From DAINRZ01 sp964634885 (lineage in GTDB: Bacteria > Bacteroidota > Ignavibacteria > Kapaibacteriales > UBA2268), in the NCBI GenBank assembly GCA_964634885.1, contig CAZWLN010000036.1, positions 1 through 46,000 on the forward strand: a stretch of DNA of 46,000 nt. Direction: 5' to 3'. Position numbers and translations under genes: made by a program. Below, in pieces: positions 1 through 8,107 of this stretch. Within the stretch, counting starts at the first letter, position 1; each line of letters starts with the position of its first letter. The notes under the pieces are model-generated. The model was given only the letters and a program-made list of their open reading frames with translations, was not told the origin of the DNA and made no database searches.

Positions 1-253
1 TGGAGCGGACTTCCCCTTATTGGATAAGTAGAGTTGCTGGTGGTCGGTGGCTGGTTGCTGGTGGCTGGTGGCTGGTGGCTGGTTGCTGGTGGCTGGTGGT
101 TAGTGGCTGGTGACTGGTGGCTGGTGACTGGTGGTTAGTGGCTGGTGGCTGGTGGCTGGTGACTGGTGGTTAGTTGCTGGATTATTAGTTTGTAAAGTTC
201 ATCAAGTTCGTCAAGTTCATAAAGTAAGAAGAAGTGCTGTTGGAGCGGACTTT

Positions 254-275
254 CCCCTCCTTGGATAAGGAGGGG
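254..275. repeat. Palindrome inside compound repeat
   Basis: Perfect inverted repeat with 9-base arms CCCCTCCTT (254-262) and AAGGAGGGG (267-275) around a GGAT loop. Weaker versions (CTTAT/ATAAG) sit in the copies at 16-28 and 369-381. The pattern resembles interspersed REP-like palindromes seen in many genomes. No function can be assigned. Confidence 0.7.
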
Positions 276-574
276 GCAGGGGGTGGTTGGACTCCTTATG
301 TTCGTCAAGTGAGTAAAGTTCATCAAGTTCATAAAGTCAAGAAATAGCAGAACTGGAGCGGACTTCCCCTTATTGGATAAGTAGAGTTGCTGGTGGTCGG
401 TGGCTGGTGGTTAGTGGCTGGTTGCTGGTGGCTGGTTGCTGGTGGTCGGTGGTTAGTTGCTGGTGGCTGGTGACTGGTGGTTGGTGACTGGTGGTTAGTG
501 GTCGGTGGCTGGTGGTTAGTGGCTGGTTGCTGGTGACTGGTGGTCGGTTGCTGGTAATTTCAAACAATAATTGC

Positions 575-592
575 ATAATCCCGGTTTATTCC
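575..592. repeat. 18-bp direct repeat, left copy
   Basis: ATAATCCCGGTTTATTCC occurs here and again identically at 2017-2034, flanking the T9SS-tagged propeller gene. The core TAATCCCGG (576-584) also has an inverted match, CCGGGATTA, at 637-645 over the stop codon of that gene. Confidence 0.75.
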
Positions 593-642
593 GCCTTTTC
601 TTAATATAAAACAGATATTTTCAAATGAAATGTTTCCCGGGA

Positions 643-1857
643 TTACTCGGCTGTTTTTACAAACTGAGACATTGTTCTTCCACGTGCTGTCGATAACGAC
701 AGATAGTATGCTCCTGCTTCAAGTCCCGGTACATCCAGACTGACGGTGTTGCCTGAAACACTGTAGTCAGCAACGGATCGAACCGGTCTCCCGGTACAAT
801 CAAATATCTTAATGTCTTTAATATCCGTGCCTTCGTCATCAAGGTAAATTGTTATATGTGAAGTTACCGGGTTAGGGTAAATCCCGCTTTTTTGCTTTGT
901 TTGATTGTCTTCTACAGTGTTAATATTAAAGTCGGTAAGTGGTGCCCTGTATAGGCCTTGTTGACCAGCCGCATATATATAACCGGATTTGATACCAATT
1001 GAGTTAATTGCCAGGTATTTATTCAGGATATTATTCCATGTGCTGCCTGAGTCTGTTGACAGAGATATTCCCCGTAGTCCCTCTAGAACAATTAAATAGT
1101 TCTTTCCAATTATTAGGTCAGTAATCCTGTTAAATCTATTGGAATCATTAAGGATCATCCATGACAATCCATTATCTGTCGATTTGACTATCAAACCATT
1201 ATTAGTATAAAAATATATATCTGTATTGAATTTTTTCATTCCAGTGACAGTTCCCGAAATGGATGGAAAATTTAATACCTGCCAGCTATCGCAGCCGTCA
1301 TTGGAAGTGTAAATATGATCTTTAGTACTGATATAGAACAGGTCGTCGTAATGATTCAAAATGTAAAATTTTGAATCAGGAATATTTTTTTGCAATGACT
1401 GCCATGTAATACCCCAATCTTCGGAAATCATGACAGTCCTGTTATTGTTTTCAAAAATATATATATAATCATTATGAAAGAATATCTTCCTAAAATAATA
1501 ATTGTTACCTGGAATCTCTACGGGAATGTAGCAATCATCCATCCTGTAAAGCCCGGACCATGTGTGAAGAAATACACGATTGCCCAATCTGTAAAAGTAT
1601 TGAATGGGATGATCATAAAAGTATTTACACTCTGACCAGGTTATACCATCATCTGTTGAATACAGGTAACTGCCTGAATGATGGGTCTCGATACGTGAAT
1701 ACTCGACAATCCAGTTTCCTAAAAATAACGTGTCGCCTGAACAGTCAATAAATTGACATTGTAAGTTTTGTGGATTGTCTAAAAGTACCTCCCAGTTTCC
1801 ATTAGTATTTGTAGCCAGGGAAAAGCATAATCCTAATAATAATAATTGCTTTTTCAT
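643..1857 (-). CDS. Exported Asp-box (BNR) beta-propeller protein with T9SS type A sorting domain
   Basis: Predicted surface or secreted protein of about 404 residues. The ATG at 1857 is preferred to an ATG 63 bases upstream because it opens directly on a signal peptide (MKKQLLLLGLCFSLATNTNG). The body carries at least five Asp-box motifs of the S/T-x-D-x-G-x-T/S-W type (STDDGITW, SEDWGITW, SNDGCDSW, STDNGLSW, STDSGSTW), as in sialidase/sortilin-like propellers. The last ~75 residues begin IYPNPV and end MSQFVKTAE, the pattern of a T9SS type A C-terminal domain, so export through the Sec system and then T9SS is expected. The ligand or enzyme activity is unknown; no sialidase RIP motif is obvious. 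It is monocistronic and flanked by 18-bp direct repeats. Confidence 0.85.
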   Translation of the reverse strand: MKKQLLLLGLCFSLATNTNGNWEVLLDNPQNLQCQFIDCSGDTLFLGNWIVEYSRIETHHSGSYLYSTDDGITWSECKYFYDHPIQYFYRLGNRVFLHTWSGLYRMDDCYIPVEIPGNNYYFRKIFFHNDYIYIFENNNRTVMISEDWGITWQSLQKNIPDSKFYILNHYDDLFYISTKDHIYTSNDGCDSWQVLNFPSISGTVTGMKKFNTDIYFYTNNGLIVKSTDNGLSWMILNDSNRFNRITDLIIGKNYLIVLEGLRGISLSTDSGSTWNNILNKYLAINSIGIKSGYIYAAGQQGLYRAPLTDFNINTVEDNQTKQKSGIYPNPVTSHITIYLDDEGTDIKDIKIFDCTGRPVRSVADYSVSGNTVSLDVPGLEAGAYYLSLSTARGRTMSQFVKTAE

Positions 1858-1927
1858 GTTCACACCCAGACTTATTCGACAACATATCTTTATAAATACA
1901 ATTGACACATGATATCCCATTTCGTTA

Positions 1928-1935
1928 CAAAAATA
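1928..1935 (-). promoter_or_regulatory. Possible -7 promoter element (TAnnTTTG) for the propeller gene
   Basis: On the minus strand this reads TATTTTTG, matching the Bacteroidota primary-sigma -7 consensus TAnnTTTG, about 70 bases upstream of the ATG at 1857. No convincing -33 element was assigned. Support comes from similar motifs upstream of other genes in the window. Confidence 0.3.
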
Positions 1936-2016
1936 TTCAGGGTAAAGGAAAACAGCGGTGTACGAAAGTGGATATTGCCGTCAAATTTAACATTCAGTGT
2001 CTATCTTTCCGATTGG

Positions 2017-2034
2017 ATAATCCCGGTTTATTCC
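2017..2034. repeat. 18-bp direct repeat, right copy
   Basis: Identical to 575-592. The two copies bracket about 1.4 kb containing only the T9SS-tagged propeller gene. The flanks outside the 18 bases diverge. Confidence 0.75.
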
Positions 2035-2077
2035 TTATTTTCATATATGTTTTTTTCAATCAAGTAACTGGAATTGT

Positions 2078-2746
2078 TTGAACGCTGACACAAATGAATC
2101 GACTAAGGGTTCTCCGGAGTATTACAGCCACAGCAGGGAGGAGATGCTCGCATATATACCGGAAGGATGTACTAAATACCTCGAGGTTGGCTGTGGCGAA
2201 GGCCGCTTCGGGAGCCTCCTGAAGATGAAAGCCGGCGCTGAAGTCTGGGGAGTTGAACTTGTAGAAGAAGAGGCTGTAAAAGCTGCTTCAAAGTTGGACA
2301 AAGTGCTCTCCGGCGATTTTAATTCCTGCTACCCTCAATTGCCGGAAAGATATTTTGACTGCATCGTTTTCAACGATGTCCTCGAACATTTTGCCTACCC
2401 GGATGAAGTCCTGGGCCTGTGCCACAGGCTGCTACGCGATGGCGGCTATATTGTGGCTTCTATACCTAATGTAAGGTTCATCAGCAACCTGAAGGAAATG
2501 CTTGTGAAAAAGGATTGGAAGTACAAGAAGGAGGGGGGCATCCTCGACTACACACACCTGAGGTTTTTTACAAAGGTCAGTATTCGCCGGATGTTCGAAG
2601 AAACAGGCTATGAAGTGCTGAGGCTGGAAGGACTGAAGAACAACATGAAAGCTGTCTTCCACCTGATCAATGCACTGTCCCTGTTCCAGCTCTCCGACTC
2701 GAGGTATTCCCAATTCGCCTGCGTTGCAAGGTCAAATGCCGAATAA
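2078..2746 (+). CDS. Class I SAM-dependent methyltransferase
   Basis: A 222-residue Rossmann-fold methyltransferase of the Methyltransf_11/23 type. Motif I is YLEVGCGEGRFG (about residues 36-47), which binds S-adenosylmethionine. A later FDCIVFNDVLEHF is the motif often seen in small-molecule and sugar methyltransferases. The only usable start is TTG at 2078, because the nearby ATGs are out of frame; upstream of it the frame stays open with no better start. The substrate cannot be read from the sequence; relatives act on lipids, quinones or polysaccharide sugars. It is a single gene, closed by the hairpin at 2773-2798. Confidence 0.85.
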   Translation: MNADTNESTKGSPEYYSHSREEMLAYIPEGCTKYLEVGCGEGRFGSLLKMKAGAEVWGVELVEEEAVKAASKLDKVLSGDFNSCYPQLPERYFDCIVFNDVLEHFAYPDEVLGLCHRLLRDGGYIVASIPNVRFISNLKEMLVKKDWKYKKEGGILDYTHLRFFTKVSIRRMFEETGYEVLRLEGLKNNMKAVFHLINALSLFQLSDSRYSQFACVARSNAE

Positions 2747-2772
2747 TAAAATGTAATACATAAAAACATAAA

Positions 2773-2798
2773 AAAAAGCCCGTTGAACCGGGCTTTTT
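2773..2798. terminator. Bidirectional intrinsic terminator
   Basis: Stem AAAAAGCCCG/CGGGCTTTTT with loop TTGAAC, giving a U-tract on both strands. It lies between the convergent methyltransferase gene and the ABC transporter operon and can serve both. Confidence 0.85.
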
Positions 2799-2825
2799 GA
2801 TTATTATTCAGTATATCTGATAGTT

Positions 2826-4340
2826 CTATCTTCTTTTCTTCTCAGGCGAGAACTTGACTTCAGCCCATTTTGAGAGCCTTACGAACGGCAGGCCTATCAA
2901 CAGGTAAATTGCCGCGGTAATCAGGTACACGCCAAGGTAATCGAAAGTCCTGCTGGTAATCAGCTGAGAAGCTTTGGTAAGTTCGACCATCGTAATCACA
3001 GACACTAATGATGAGTCTTTAAGAAGGGAGATGAAGTCATTGGTAATTGGTGGTATTACCAGCCTTATGGCCTGTGGGACGATGATATGCCTCAAGGCCT
3101 GTCCTCTTGTCATACCCAAAGCAATTGCAGCTTCCATCTGTCCTTTTGGTACCGAAAAAATTCCAGCCCGGTAATTTTCTGCTTCGTATGCGGCGTAGTT
3201 CAGCCCAAGGCTGATGACGCCGGCAACAAAAGGTGAAAACGTAATACCAAAATGATTGGGGAAAACGAAAAAGATGAAATACAACTGTATCAAAAGGGGA
3301 GTACCCCGGATTAATTCGACATAGCCAAGAGCCATTTGTGAAAAAGGCGGTGGGGCGTATATCCTTACAAGTGAGACAATCAGCCCTAGTATTACTGCAA
3401 GTAACATTGCAAGGATTGAGATAACAATAGTATAACAGGCGCCTTCCAGGAGTTCAGGCATTAAGCCCATATAAAAATTAAAGTCTCTCGGCTGTTTCAG
3501 TATTGATTTGGGCCTTGTACTTCCACCCTGTCCAGCCAACTCTTTTTTGACCGTTGTGTCAATCCATTTCTTCAGGAAGTCATCGAGCAATTCCCATTTT
3601 CGATAAATTTTTTCCAATTCACCGCTTTTCAGCATTAAACTGAGGGCATTATTAATCTTCTTAAGCAGAGCAGCGTCATTTTTCTTGATCACAAGTCCAT
3701 ATTCGATCATTCCGATGGGTGAACCGACAAACTTGAGTGCCGGTTCGGGCAGTGCGTATTCTTTTGCCACGGGATAGTCTATCAGTACTGCGTCCAGCCT
3801 GCCGTTCTTGAGGTCGAGATAGGCATTGGCTTCGCTTTCGTAGCCTTTGACATTAATTCCGCCGACCATCTCGTTCATATACTTCTCTGCAAAAGAACCG
3901 GCGAGAGTACCGACGGCTTTGCCCCTGCACTCAGTCATTGATTTGATGTCCTGGTTTTCTGTCCTGACGACAAGCTGAAGGTATGTGACAAAGTATGGCC
4001 TGGAGAAGTTAACGACTACTAATCGGTCTTCTGTGATCTCGATGCCGTTAATAACAACGTCGTAGTCGCCTCTTTCAAGCCCGGGAATCAAATTGTCCCA
4101 TTGCTGCTGGACATGCACGGGCTTCATCTTCAGTTCACGTGCGATGGCGTCGATGATCTCAACTTCGAAGCCTATCAATTCGCTGGGATTCTCCGGGTTC
4201 TGGAAAACGTAGGGCGCACCGCTCTCGGCGTCGGCAGCCCAGCGAAGCTCGGGCAGGTCCTCGCACAGCAGATTGCCGTATGCAAAGACACCGCCGATTA
4301 TGATCAGAAATTTAACAAACGCTTTTTTAAAATAGCTCAT
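2826..4340 (-). CDS. Polar amino-acid ABC transporter, binding protein-permease fusion
   Basis: A 504-residue fusion. After an N-terminal hydrophobic signal/anchor, residues ~30-265 form a family 3 periplasmic binding domain (YVFQNPENP, GFEVEIIDAIA, DYDVVINGIEIT, VVNFSRPYF, GKAVGTLAGSFAEKYM, GRLDAVLIDYPVAKEYA). Residues ~285-500 are a His/Glu/Gln/Arg-type permease (LLEGACYTIVISILAMLLAV, YVELIRGTPLLIQLYFIFF, the EAA-like loop EAAIALGMTRGQALRHIIVPQAIR). Such fusions are known in the PAAT family, for example some GlnP proteins. It is the last gene of the operon, 10 bases after the lone binding lipoprotein whose sequence its binding domain closely matches. The substrate is probably glutamine, glutamate or another polar amino acid, but this is not provable here. 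Confidence 0.92.
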   Translation of the reverse strand: MSYFKKAFVKFLIIIGGVFAYGNLLCEDLPELRWAADAESGAPYVFQNPENPSELIGFEVEIIDAIARELKMKPVHVQQQWDNLIPGLERGDYDVVINGIEITEDRLVVVNFSRPYFVTYLQLVVRTENQDIKSMTECRGKAVGTLAGSFAEKYMNEMVGGINVKGYESEANAYLDLKNGRLDAVLIDYPVAKEYALPEPALKFVGSPIGMIEYGLVIKKNDAALLKKINNALSLMLKSGELEKIYRKWELLDDFLKKWIDTTVKKELAGQGGSTRPKSILKQPRDFNFYMGLMPELLEGACYTIVISILAMLLAVILGLIVSLVRIYAPPPFSQMALGYVELIRGTPLLIQLYFIFFVFPNHFGITFSPFVAGVISLGLNYAAYEAENYRAGIFSVPKGQMEAAIALGMTRGQALRHIIVPQAIRLVIPPITNDFISLLKDSSLVSVITMVELTKASQLITSRTFDYLGVYLITAAIYLLIGLPFVRLSKWAEVKFSPEKKRR

Positions 4341-4350
4341 TACCTCTCAC

Positions 4351-5202
4351 TCAATTAAGTACTTTCGGATGATTGCCGTTACCGTCTGCGTATGTAACAG
4401 GGCCGGAGCCTTCGGTAAACGGATTATACTTTTCCAGGAATGTATCCCACAATTCCCATTTTATCAGTATCTTTTTTATCTCGCCAGATTTCCACAGCTT
4501 CAACAGCGCCTGGTCGATTTTGTTCAATAGTTCCGTATCTTCTTTTTTCACAACAATGCCGTACTGAATGACACCTACTGGCCCGCCGACAAATTTAAAG
4601 GCCGGGTCGGGCTGGGCATAGACCTTGGCCACGGGATAGTCGATGAACACGGCGTCCAGCCTGCCGTTCTTCATGTCTAAGTAGGCATTGGCTTCGCTTT
4701 CGTAGCCCTTGACGTCGATGCCCCCGACGCTGTCGGTCATATATCTTTCTGCGAAGCAGCCTGAAAGTGTCCCGACAGCTTTGCCGCGACACTGGGTAAT
4801 ATCGTTAATACTGTTTTCTTCTGCTTTGACAGCCAGTTGCAGGTAAGTGGCAAAGTAAGGCCTTGAGAAGTTAACAACCTGCTGCCTGTCCGGTGTAATC
4901 TCGATGCCGTTAATAACGACGTCATAGTCATTCCTGCCGAGTCCGGGTATTAATCCGTCCCATTGTTGCTGGACGTGTACCGATTTCATCCCAAGTTCCT
5001 TTGTGACGGCGTCGATGATTTCAACCTCGAAACCAATCAGCTCTTTGGGATTGTCAGGGTTCTGGAAAACGTACGGAGCACCGCTTTCAACGTCAGCAGC
5101 CCACTTTAGAACGGCTTCTTCCTTCTCGTTTTTGTTGCACCCGGCAGCAATGCAGATTAACATTAGTGAAAGGGCCAGTATTTTAACTGTATTATACCTC
5201 AT
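4351..5202 (-). CDS. Amino-acid ABC transporter substrate-binding lipoprotein
   Basis: A 283-residue periplasmic binding protein. The signal peptide ends in a lipobox (ICIAAGC, cysteine at residue 22), so it is predicted to be a lipoprotein. Family 3 solute-binding motifs (AAD.ESGAPYVFQNP, GFEVEIIDAV, VHVQQQWDGLIPGL, DYDVVINGIEIT, GRLDAVFIDYPVAK) run almost collinearly with the binding domain of the next gene, which indicates tandem duplication. It stops at ~283 residues and has no permease domain. It lies between the ATPase gene (10 bases upstream) and the fusion gene (10 bases downstream). The two binding domains may feed one permease with different specificities. Confidence 0.92.
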   Translation of the reverse strand: MRYNTVKILALSLMLICIAAGCNKNEKEEAVLKWAADVESGAPYVFQNPDNPKELIGFEVEIIDAVTKELGMKSVHVQQQWDGLIPGLGRNDYDVVINGIEITPDRQQVVNFSRPYFATYLQLAVKAEENSINDITQCRGKAVGTLSGCFAERYMTDSVGGIDVKGYESEANAYLDMKNGRLDAVFIDYPVAKVYAQPDPAFKFVGGPVGVIQYGIVVKKEDTELLNKIDQALLKLWKSGEIKKILIKWELWDTFLEKYNPFTEGSGPVTYADGNGNHPKVLN

Positions 5203-5212
5203 TGTCCGGTGC

Positions 5213-6067
5213 TCAATCTAAAAATAGTTTCAAATAGTTCCTTGTCCTCTCGTCTTTTGGCTCGGAGAACAGCTGTTCAGGCGGAGTAACCTCGACAATC
5301 CTGCCGTCCTCCATATATACTACCAGGTCGGAAGCGTTCTTGGCGAAGTTCATGGCGTGAGTGACCACGACTTGTGTCATGCCTTCGCGGTGAAGGTTTT
5401 TCATGACTCCAAGTACTTCCTCGACCAGTTCGGGGTCGAGTGCGGAAGTAGGTTCGTCGTAAAGCATCACCTGGGGGGACATTGCCAGGGAGCGGGCGAT
5501 TGCCACCCTCTGTGCCTGGCCGCCTGACAGTTGGTTGGGATAGCGCTCGGCAAATTCTTCCATTCCAACTTTTTCGAGAAGTCCGTAAGCACGCAGAGTG
5601 GCCTGCTCGTCGGTTTCATGTTTTACAATCCTGGGAGCAAGTTTTACATTGTCGAGAACCGTCAGGTGAGGGAAGAGGTTGAAGCTTTGGAACAGCATAC
5701 CTACGCGTTTCCTGATGGTAAGTGCTTTGAGGAGGAAGTCCTCGTCATCGATTTTCACGCTGTTGTCCTTGAACGGAAGAAGCGCCAGTTTCTTAAGTGA
5801 GCGCTGTTTCGAGGCCATTTCCTGTTTGGCGGCTTCAGGTGACTTGCGGCTGAGAGTAACCCCGGCAATCCTGATCCTGCCTTCGTCCATGATCTCGAGG
5901 CAGTTAAGGCAGCGGAGAAAAGTAGTCTTACCGCAGCCCGAACGTCCGATGATGGAGATCAACTGTCCTGCTTTGGCTGTAAAATCTATTCCCTTGAGAA
6001 TGTGGAATCCATGGTAATATTTGTGCAAGCCTTTAATGTCAATTATTCTGTCAGATTCTTCAACCAT
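5213..6067 (-). CDS. Amino-acid ABC transporter ATP-binding protein (GlnQ-like)
   Basis: Cytoplasmic ATPase of the polar amino-acid transporter, first gene of the operon. Walker A is GRSGCGKT (residues 41-48), the signature is LSGGQ, Walker B is VMLYDEPTSALDP, and the switch histidine lies in VVTHAMNFA. At 284 residues it is ~40 longer than typical GlnQ proteins. The extra length is a lysine-rich insertion at about residues 73-115 (SRKSPEAAKQEMASKQRSLK and following), between Walker A and the Q-loop region (MLFQSFNLFPHLTV). I cannot assign a role to the insertion. The start is ATG at 6067. Confidence 0.93.
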   Translation of the reverse strand: MVEESDRIIDIKGLHKYYHGFHILKGIDFTAKAGQLISIIGRSGCGKTTFLRCLNCLEIMDEGRIRIAGVTLSRKSPEAAKQEMASKQRSLKKLALLPFKDNSVKIDDEDFLLKALTIRKRVGMLFQSFNLFPHLTVLDNVKLAPRIVKHETDEQATLRAYGLLEKVGMEEFAERYPNQLSGGQAQRVAIARSLAMSPQVMLYDEPTSALDPELVEEVLGVMKNLHREGMTQVVVTHAMNFAKNASDLVVYMEDGRIVEVTPPEQLFSEPKDERTRNYLKLFLD

Positions 6068-6187
6068 CTCATTCCAGACAATTTATTAATTCTTTACAAT
6101 TTTATTTATTACAAGAAAACAAAATAAGAAAGATTGTATTAATTCACAATAAAAAACAAAATATATATTCAATTTGATAAAAAATAA

Positions 6188-6211
6188 AAAAGCCCTTTTA
6201 CAAGGGCTTTT
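6188..6211 (-). terminator. Intrinsic terminator after the CRD-OmpA gene
   Basis: Perfect stem AAAAGCCCTT (6188-6197), loop TTAC, AAGGGCTTTT (6202-6211), with a U-rich tail on the minus strand. It lies directly after the stop codon at 6214. Confidence 0.85.
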
Positions 6212-6213
6212 CT

Positions 6214-6933
6214 TTAGAATTCGGTAACAACAATGTAACTGGTGCCGATATACCTTTTGCCTTTCGCACGTTTTTCCTTTGGCGGCGGATTGTTCGGGTC
6301 TGTTGAATCCATGCCCTGGATGCTGATGCGTGAAAGGTCGATGCCGGCAGAAATAAAGAAGTTCATCAATGCTTTGGCTCTTTCTTCGGTAATTTTTTTA
6401 TTGGCCGGTTTGTCTTTGTCATTGTCGGGATAGCAGACGATCTGGAAATTGACTGCCGGGTTGTTCATCAGCGAGTTTTTGTAATCGTCGAGAATTTCGC
6501 CGACAGTGAACCTGAGTTTCGATTTGTTAAGTTCGAAGGGCGGTACTGCCAGTGGTATGTGAATGCCTTTCACGAGTGGCTTGACGATGAAGTCCCTGGA
6601 GAGTTCGGCGTATTTGCCTGTATTGGGGATCTTGATCTCAAACTTCTCGTGGAAATAGTCTTTTTGTTTGATTTCGACATAATAGGTCTCACCTGGTTGG
6701 AGGCCGGGGATGAAGAATTTGCCTTTGTCGGCGGCGTTGCTGCGTCCAACGGCTACCATCTTGCCCTGCGAATCGAGAATCTTCAGGATCATTGAGACAG
6801 GTTCTTTTGTAACTGCGTTAGTAACGTTGCCTGTAAGAGTTACAACGCCTTTGGCAGCCTGGGCGCTCATGGAGATCATGGTGCCGATTACCACTGTTAT
6901 TACAATTAATTTTCTTATCAACTTGATATACAT
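6214..6933 (-). CDS. Exported protein with carboxypeptidase-regulatory-like and OmpA C-terminal domains (PorE-like C-terminal half)
   Basis: A 239-residue envelope protein. The signal peptide (IVITVVIGTMISMSAQAA) has no lipobox. Residues ~30-100 resemble a carboxypeptidase-regulatory-like beta-sandwich (LTGNVTNAVTKEPV, KGKFFIPGLQPGETYYVEI). Residues ~125-225 resemble the OmpA C-terminal peptidoglycan-binding domain (FELNKSKL, ITEERAKALMNFFISAGID, RISIQGMDSTDP). A role in tying an envelope complex to peptidoglycan is inferred. It lies 24 bases after the WD40 gene and is followed by a terminator, so the two form an operon. The order propeller, CRD, OmpA matches the T9SS protein PorE without its TPR part. 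The exact peptidoglycan-binding residues were not verified. Confidence 0.82.
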   Translation of the reverse strand: MYIKLIRKLIVITVVIGTMISMSAQAAKGVVTLTGNVTNAVTKEPVSMILKILDSQGKMVAVGRSNAADKGKFFIPGLQPGETYYVEIKQKDYFHEKFEIKIPNTGKYAELSRDFIVKPLVKGIHIPLAVPPFELNKSKLRFTVGEILDDYKNSLMNNPAVNFQIVCYPDNDKDKPANKKITEERAKALMNFFISAGIDLSRISIQGMDSTDPNNPPPKEKRAKGKRYIGTSYIVVTEF

Positions 6934-6957
6934 TATTTATTCCTCCGATTTCAATTA

Positions 6958-7923
6958 TTATTCTTTTGTAAGGAAGCGGACAGTACCGTCGGCGCATCCG
7001 AGAATGATGATGCTTGCGTCGCTGACGAGGTCAACGGACCAGATGTCCACACCGACATCGAAAGTGTAGAGGTTGTCTCCGGTTTCGCTGTTCCACATTT
7101 TGACTTTGCCGTCGAGGCTGCCGCTGACGATTATCTTTTCGTCGTCGTATTTGAATGAAAGGTCCTGTACGATGTCGTTGTGAGCTTTGATTTTCTTCAG
7201 GAGCTTACCGGAGGGGATTTCCCAGAGGCAGATGTTGCCGTTTTCGTCGGAAGAAGCGAGCCTTGTACTGCTGAAATTGAAGAGGCAGGTAAGCACGGGT
7301 GCTTTGTGGCCGAGTAAGGTCATGATCGGTTCCCTTGTAGTGTAGTCGGAAGACCAGATCTTGATGGTACTGTCGTCGCTGCAAGAAGCGAGGTATTTGC
7401 CGTCGTAGCTGTAAGCAACGTTGTTGACGGGTTCCGAGTGGTCGCGAAGAGTCTTAATTTCGCTTTCATACCTGACGTCCCACAGCTTGATCGTTTTGTC
7501 GAGGCTTGCGCTTGCGAGGAAGCTGCTGCTGTCGTCCTGGCTGAAATAAACGCCCATTACCTGGTTTGTGTGCCCCTTGAGAACGGAAACCTGTTTGCCG
7601 GTTTCTACGTCCCAGATCCTGACGGTCTGGTCGCTCGATCCCGAAGCCAGTAATTTGTCATTGCCGGAGAAAGAAACGGTGTTGACCTGGCCCAGATGGC
7701 CGATGAGGGTATGGAGCAGGTTACCGTCGGGCAGGCTCCATATCTTAATGGTTTCGTCGAGGCTGCAGGTTGCCACCATGTTGTCATTGCCGTTTACAAA
7801 CACGCTGAGCACTTCGTCGTCATGATTACCAATAGTTTTCATTGTGTATTTATAATCCTGAGAATGCAAAATGCCGCATGTTATCGTTAGTGTGAGAAAA
7901 ATCGACAAAAGAGAGCGAATCAT
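6958..7923 (-). CDS. Exported seven-bladed WD40 propeller protein
   Basis: A 321-residue protein with a clear signal peptide (SLLSIFLTLTITCGILHSQ). Its WD40 repeats end in IWSLPDGN, IWDVETGK, LWDVRYES, IWSSDYTT, LWEIPSGK and MWNSETGD, plus a last blade near GCADGTVRFL, giving about seven blades and no other domain. WD40 propellers are scaffolds, and the signal peptide places this one in the periplasm or outer membrane. It is the first gene of an operon with the CRD-OmpA protein. A cytoplasmic signalling role is unlikely given the signal peptide. Confidence 0.9.
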   Translation of the reverse strand: MIRSLLSIFLTLTITCGILHSQDYKYTMKTIGNHDDEVLSVFVNGNDNMVATCSLDETIKIWSLPDGNLLHTLIGHLGQVNTVSFSGNDKLLASGSSDQTVRIWDVETGKQVSVLKGHTNQVMGVYFSQDDSSSFLASASLDKTIKLWDVRYESEIKTLRDHSEPVNNVAYSYDGKYLASCSDDSTIKIWSSDYTTREPIMTLLGHKAPVLTCLFNFSSTRLASSDENGNICLWEIPSGKLLKKIKAHNDIVQDLSFKYDDEKIIVSGSLDGKVKMWNSETGDNLYTFDVGVDIWSVDLVSDASIIILGCADGTVRFLTKE

Positions 7924-8107
7924 ACTTCTAACCTTAGTTTTTTTAATTTAACTTTTATTATACTATCAAATATTTTCAAATTTTGCTACAAGCGCCATTA
8001 CAATTTACTTATTTTTTCCCTTTTCAAAAAACTGTCCACAACAACTTCCTAAGTAAAGATACTTTAGGGGAGAAAAAATTGTATAAAAACAATTGCATGG
8101 AAGAAAT

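Larger units (their letters stand above)
1..592. repeat. Compound intergenic repeat (heptamer array, 9-mer array, palindrome)
   Basis: There is no credible gene here. Most of the stretch is a degenerate tandem array of 7-base units (GGTGGCT with variants GGTTGCT, GGTGACT, GGTGGTT, AGTGGCT, GGTGGTC) at about 31-180 and 387-555. Shorter arrays of a 9-base unit (AAGTTCATC and variants) lie near 195-225 and 315-336. A 55-base block at 1-55 is repeated identically at 354-408, and a related block begins at 241. Each block starts TGGAGCGGACTT and leads into a palindrome. Reading frames seen on the minus strand are low-complexity translations of the array (repeating TSHQPPA) and are not genes. The array is cut by the left window edge, so its full size is unknown. 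Confidence 0.85.

Noticed and set aside
31..555. CRISPR array or a Thr/Ser/His/Pro-rich gene in the left-end repeats
   Set aside because: There are no constant-length repeats separated by unique spacers. The units are 7 bases long and degenerate, and the open frames on the minus strand are just translations of the low-complexity array.
8048..8068. Hairpin CCTAAGTA/TACTTTAGG downstream of the MerR gene as a terminator
   Set aside because: The stem is imperfect and no U-tract follows on the minus strand.
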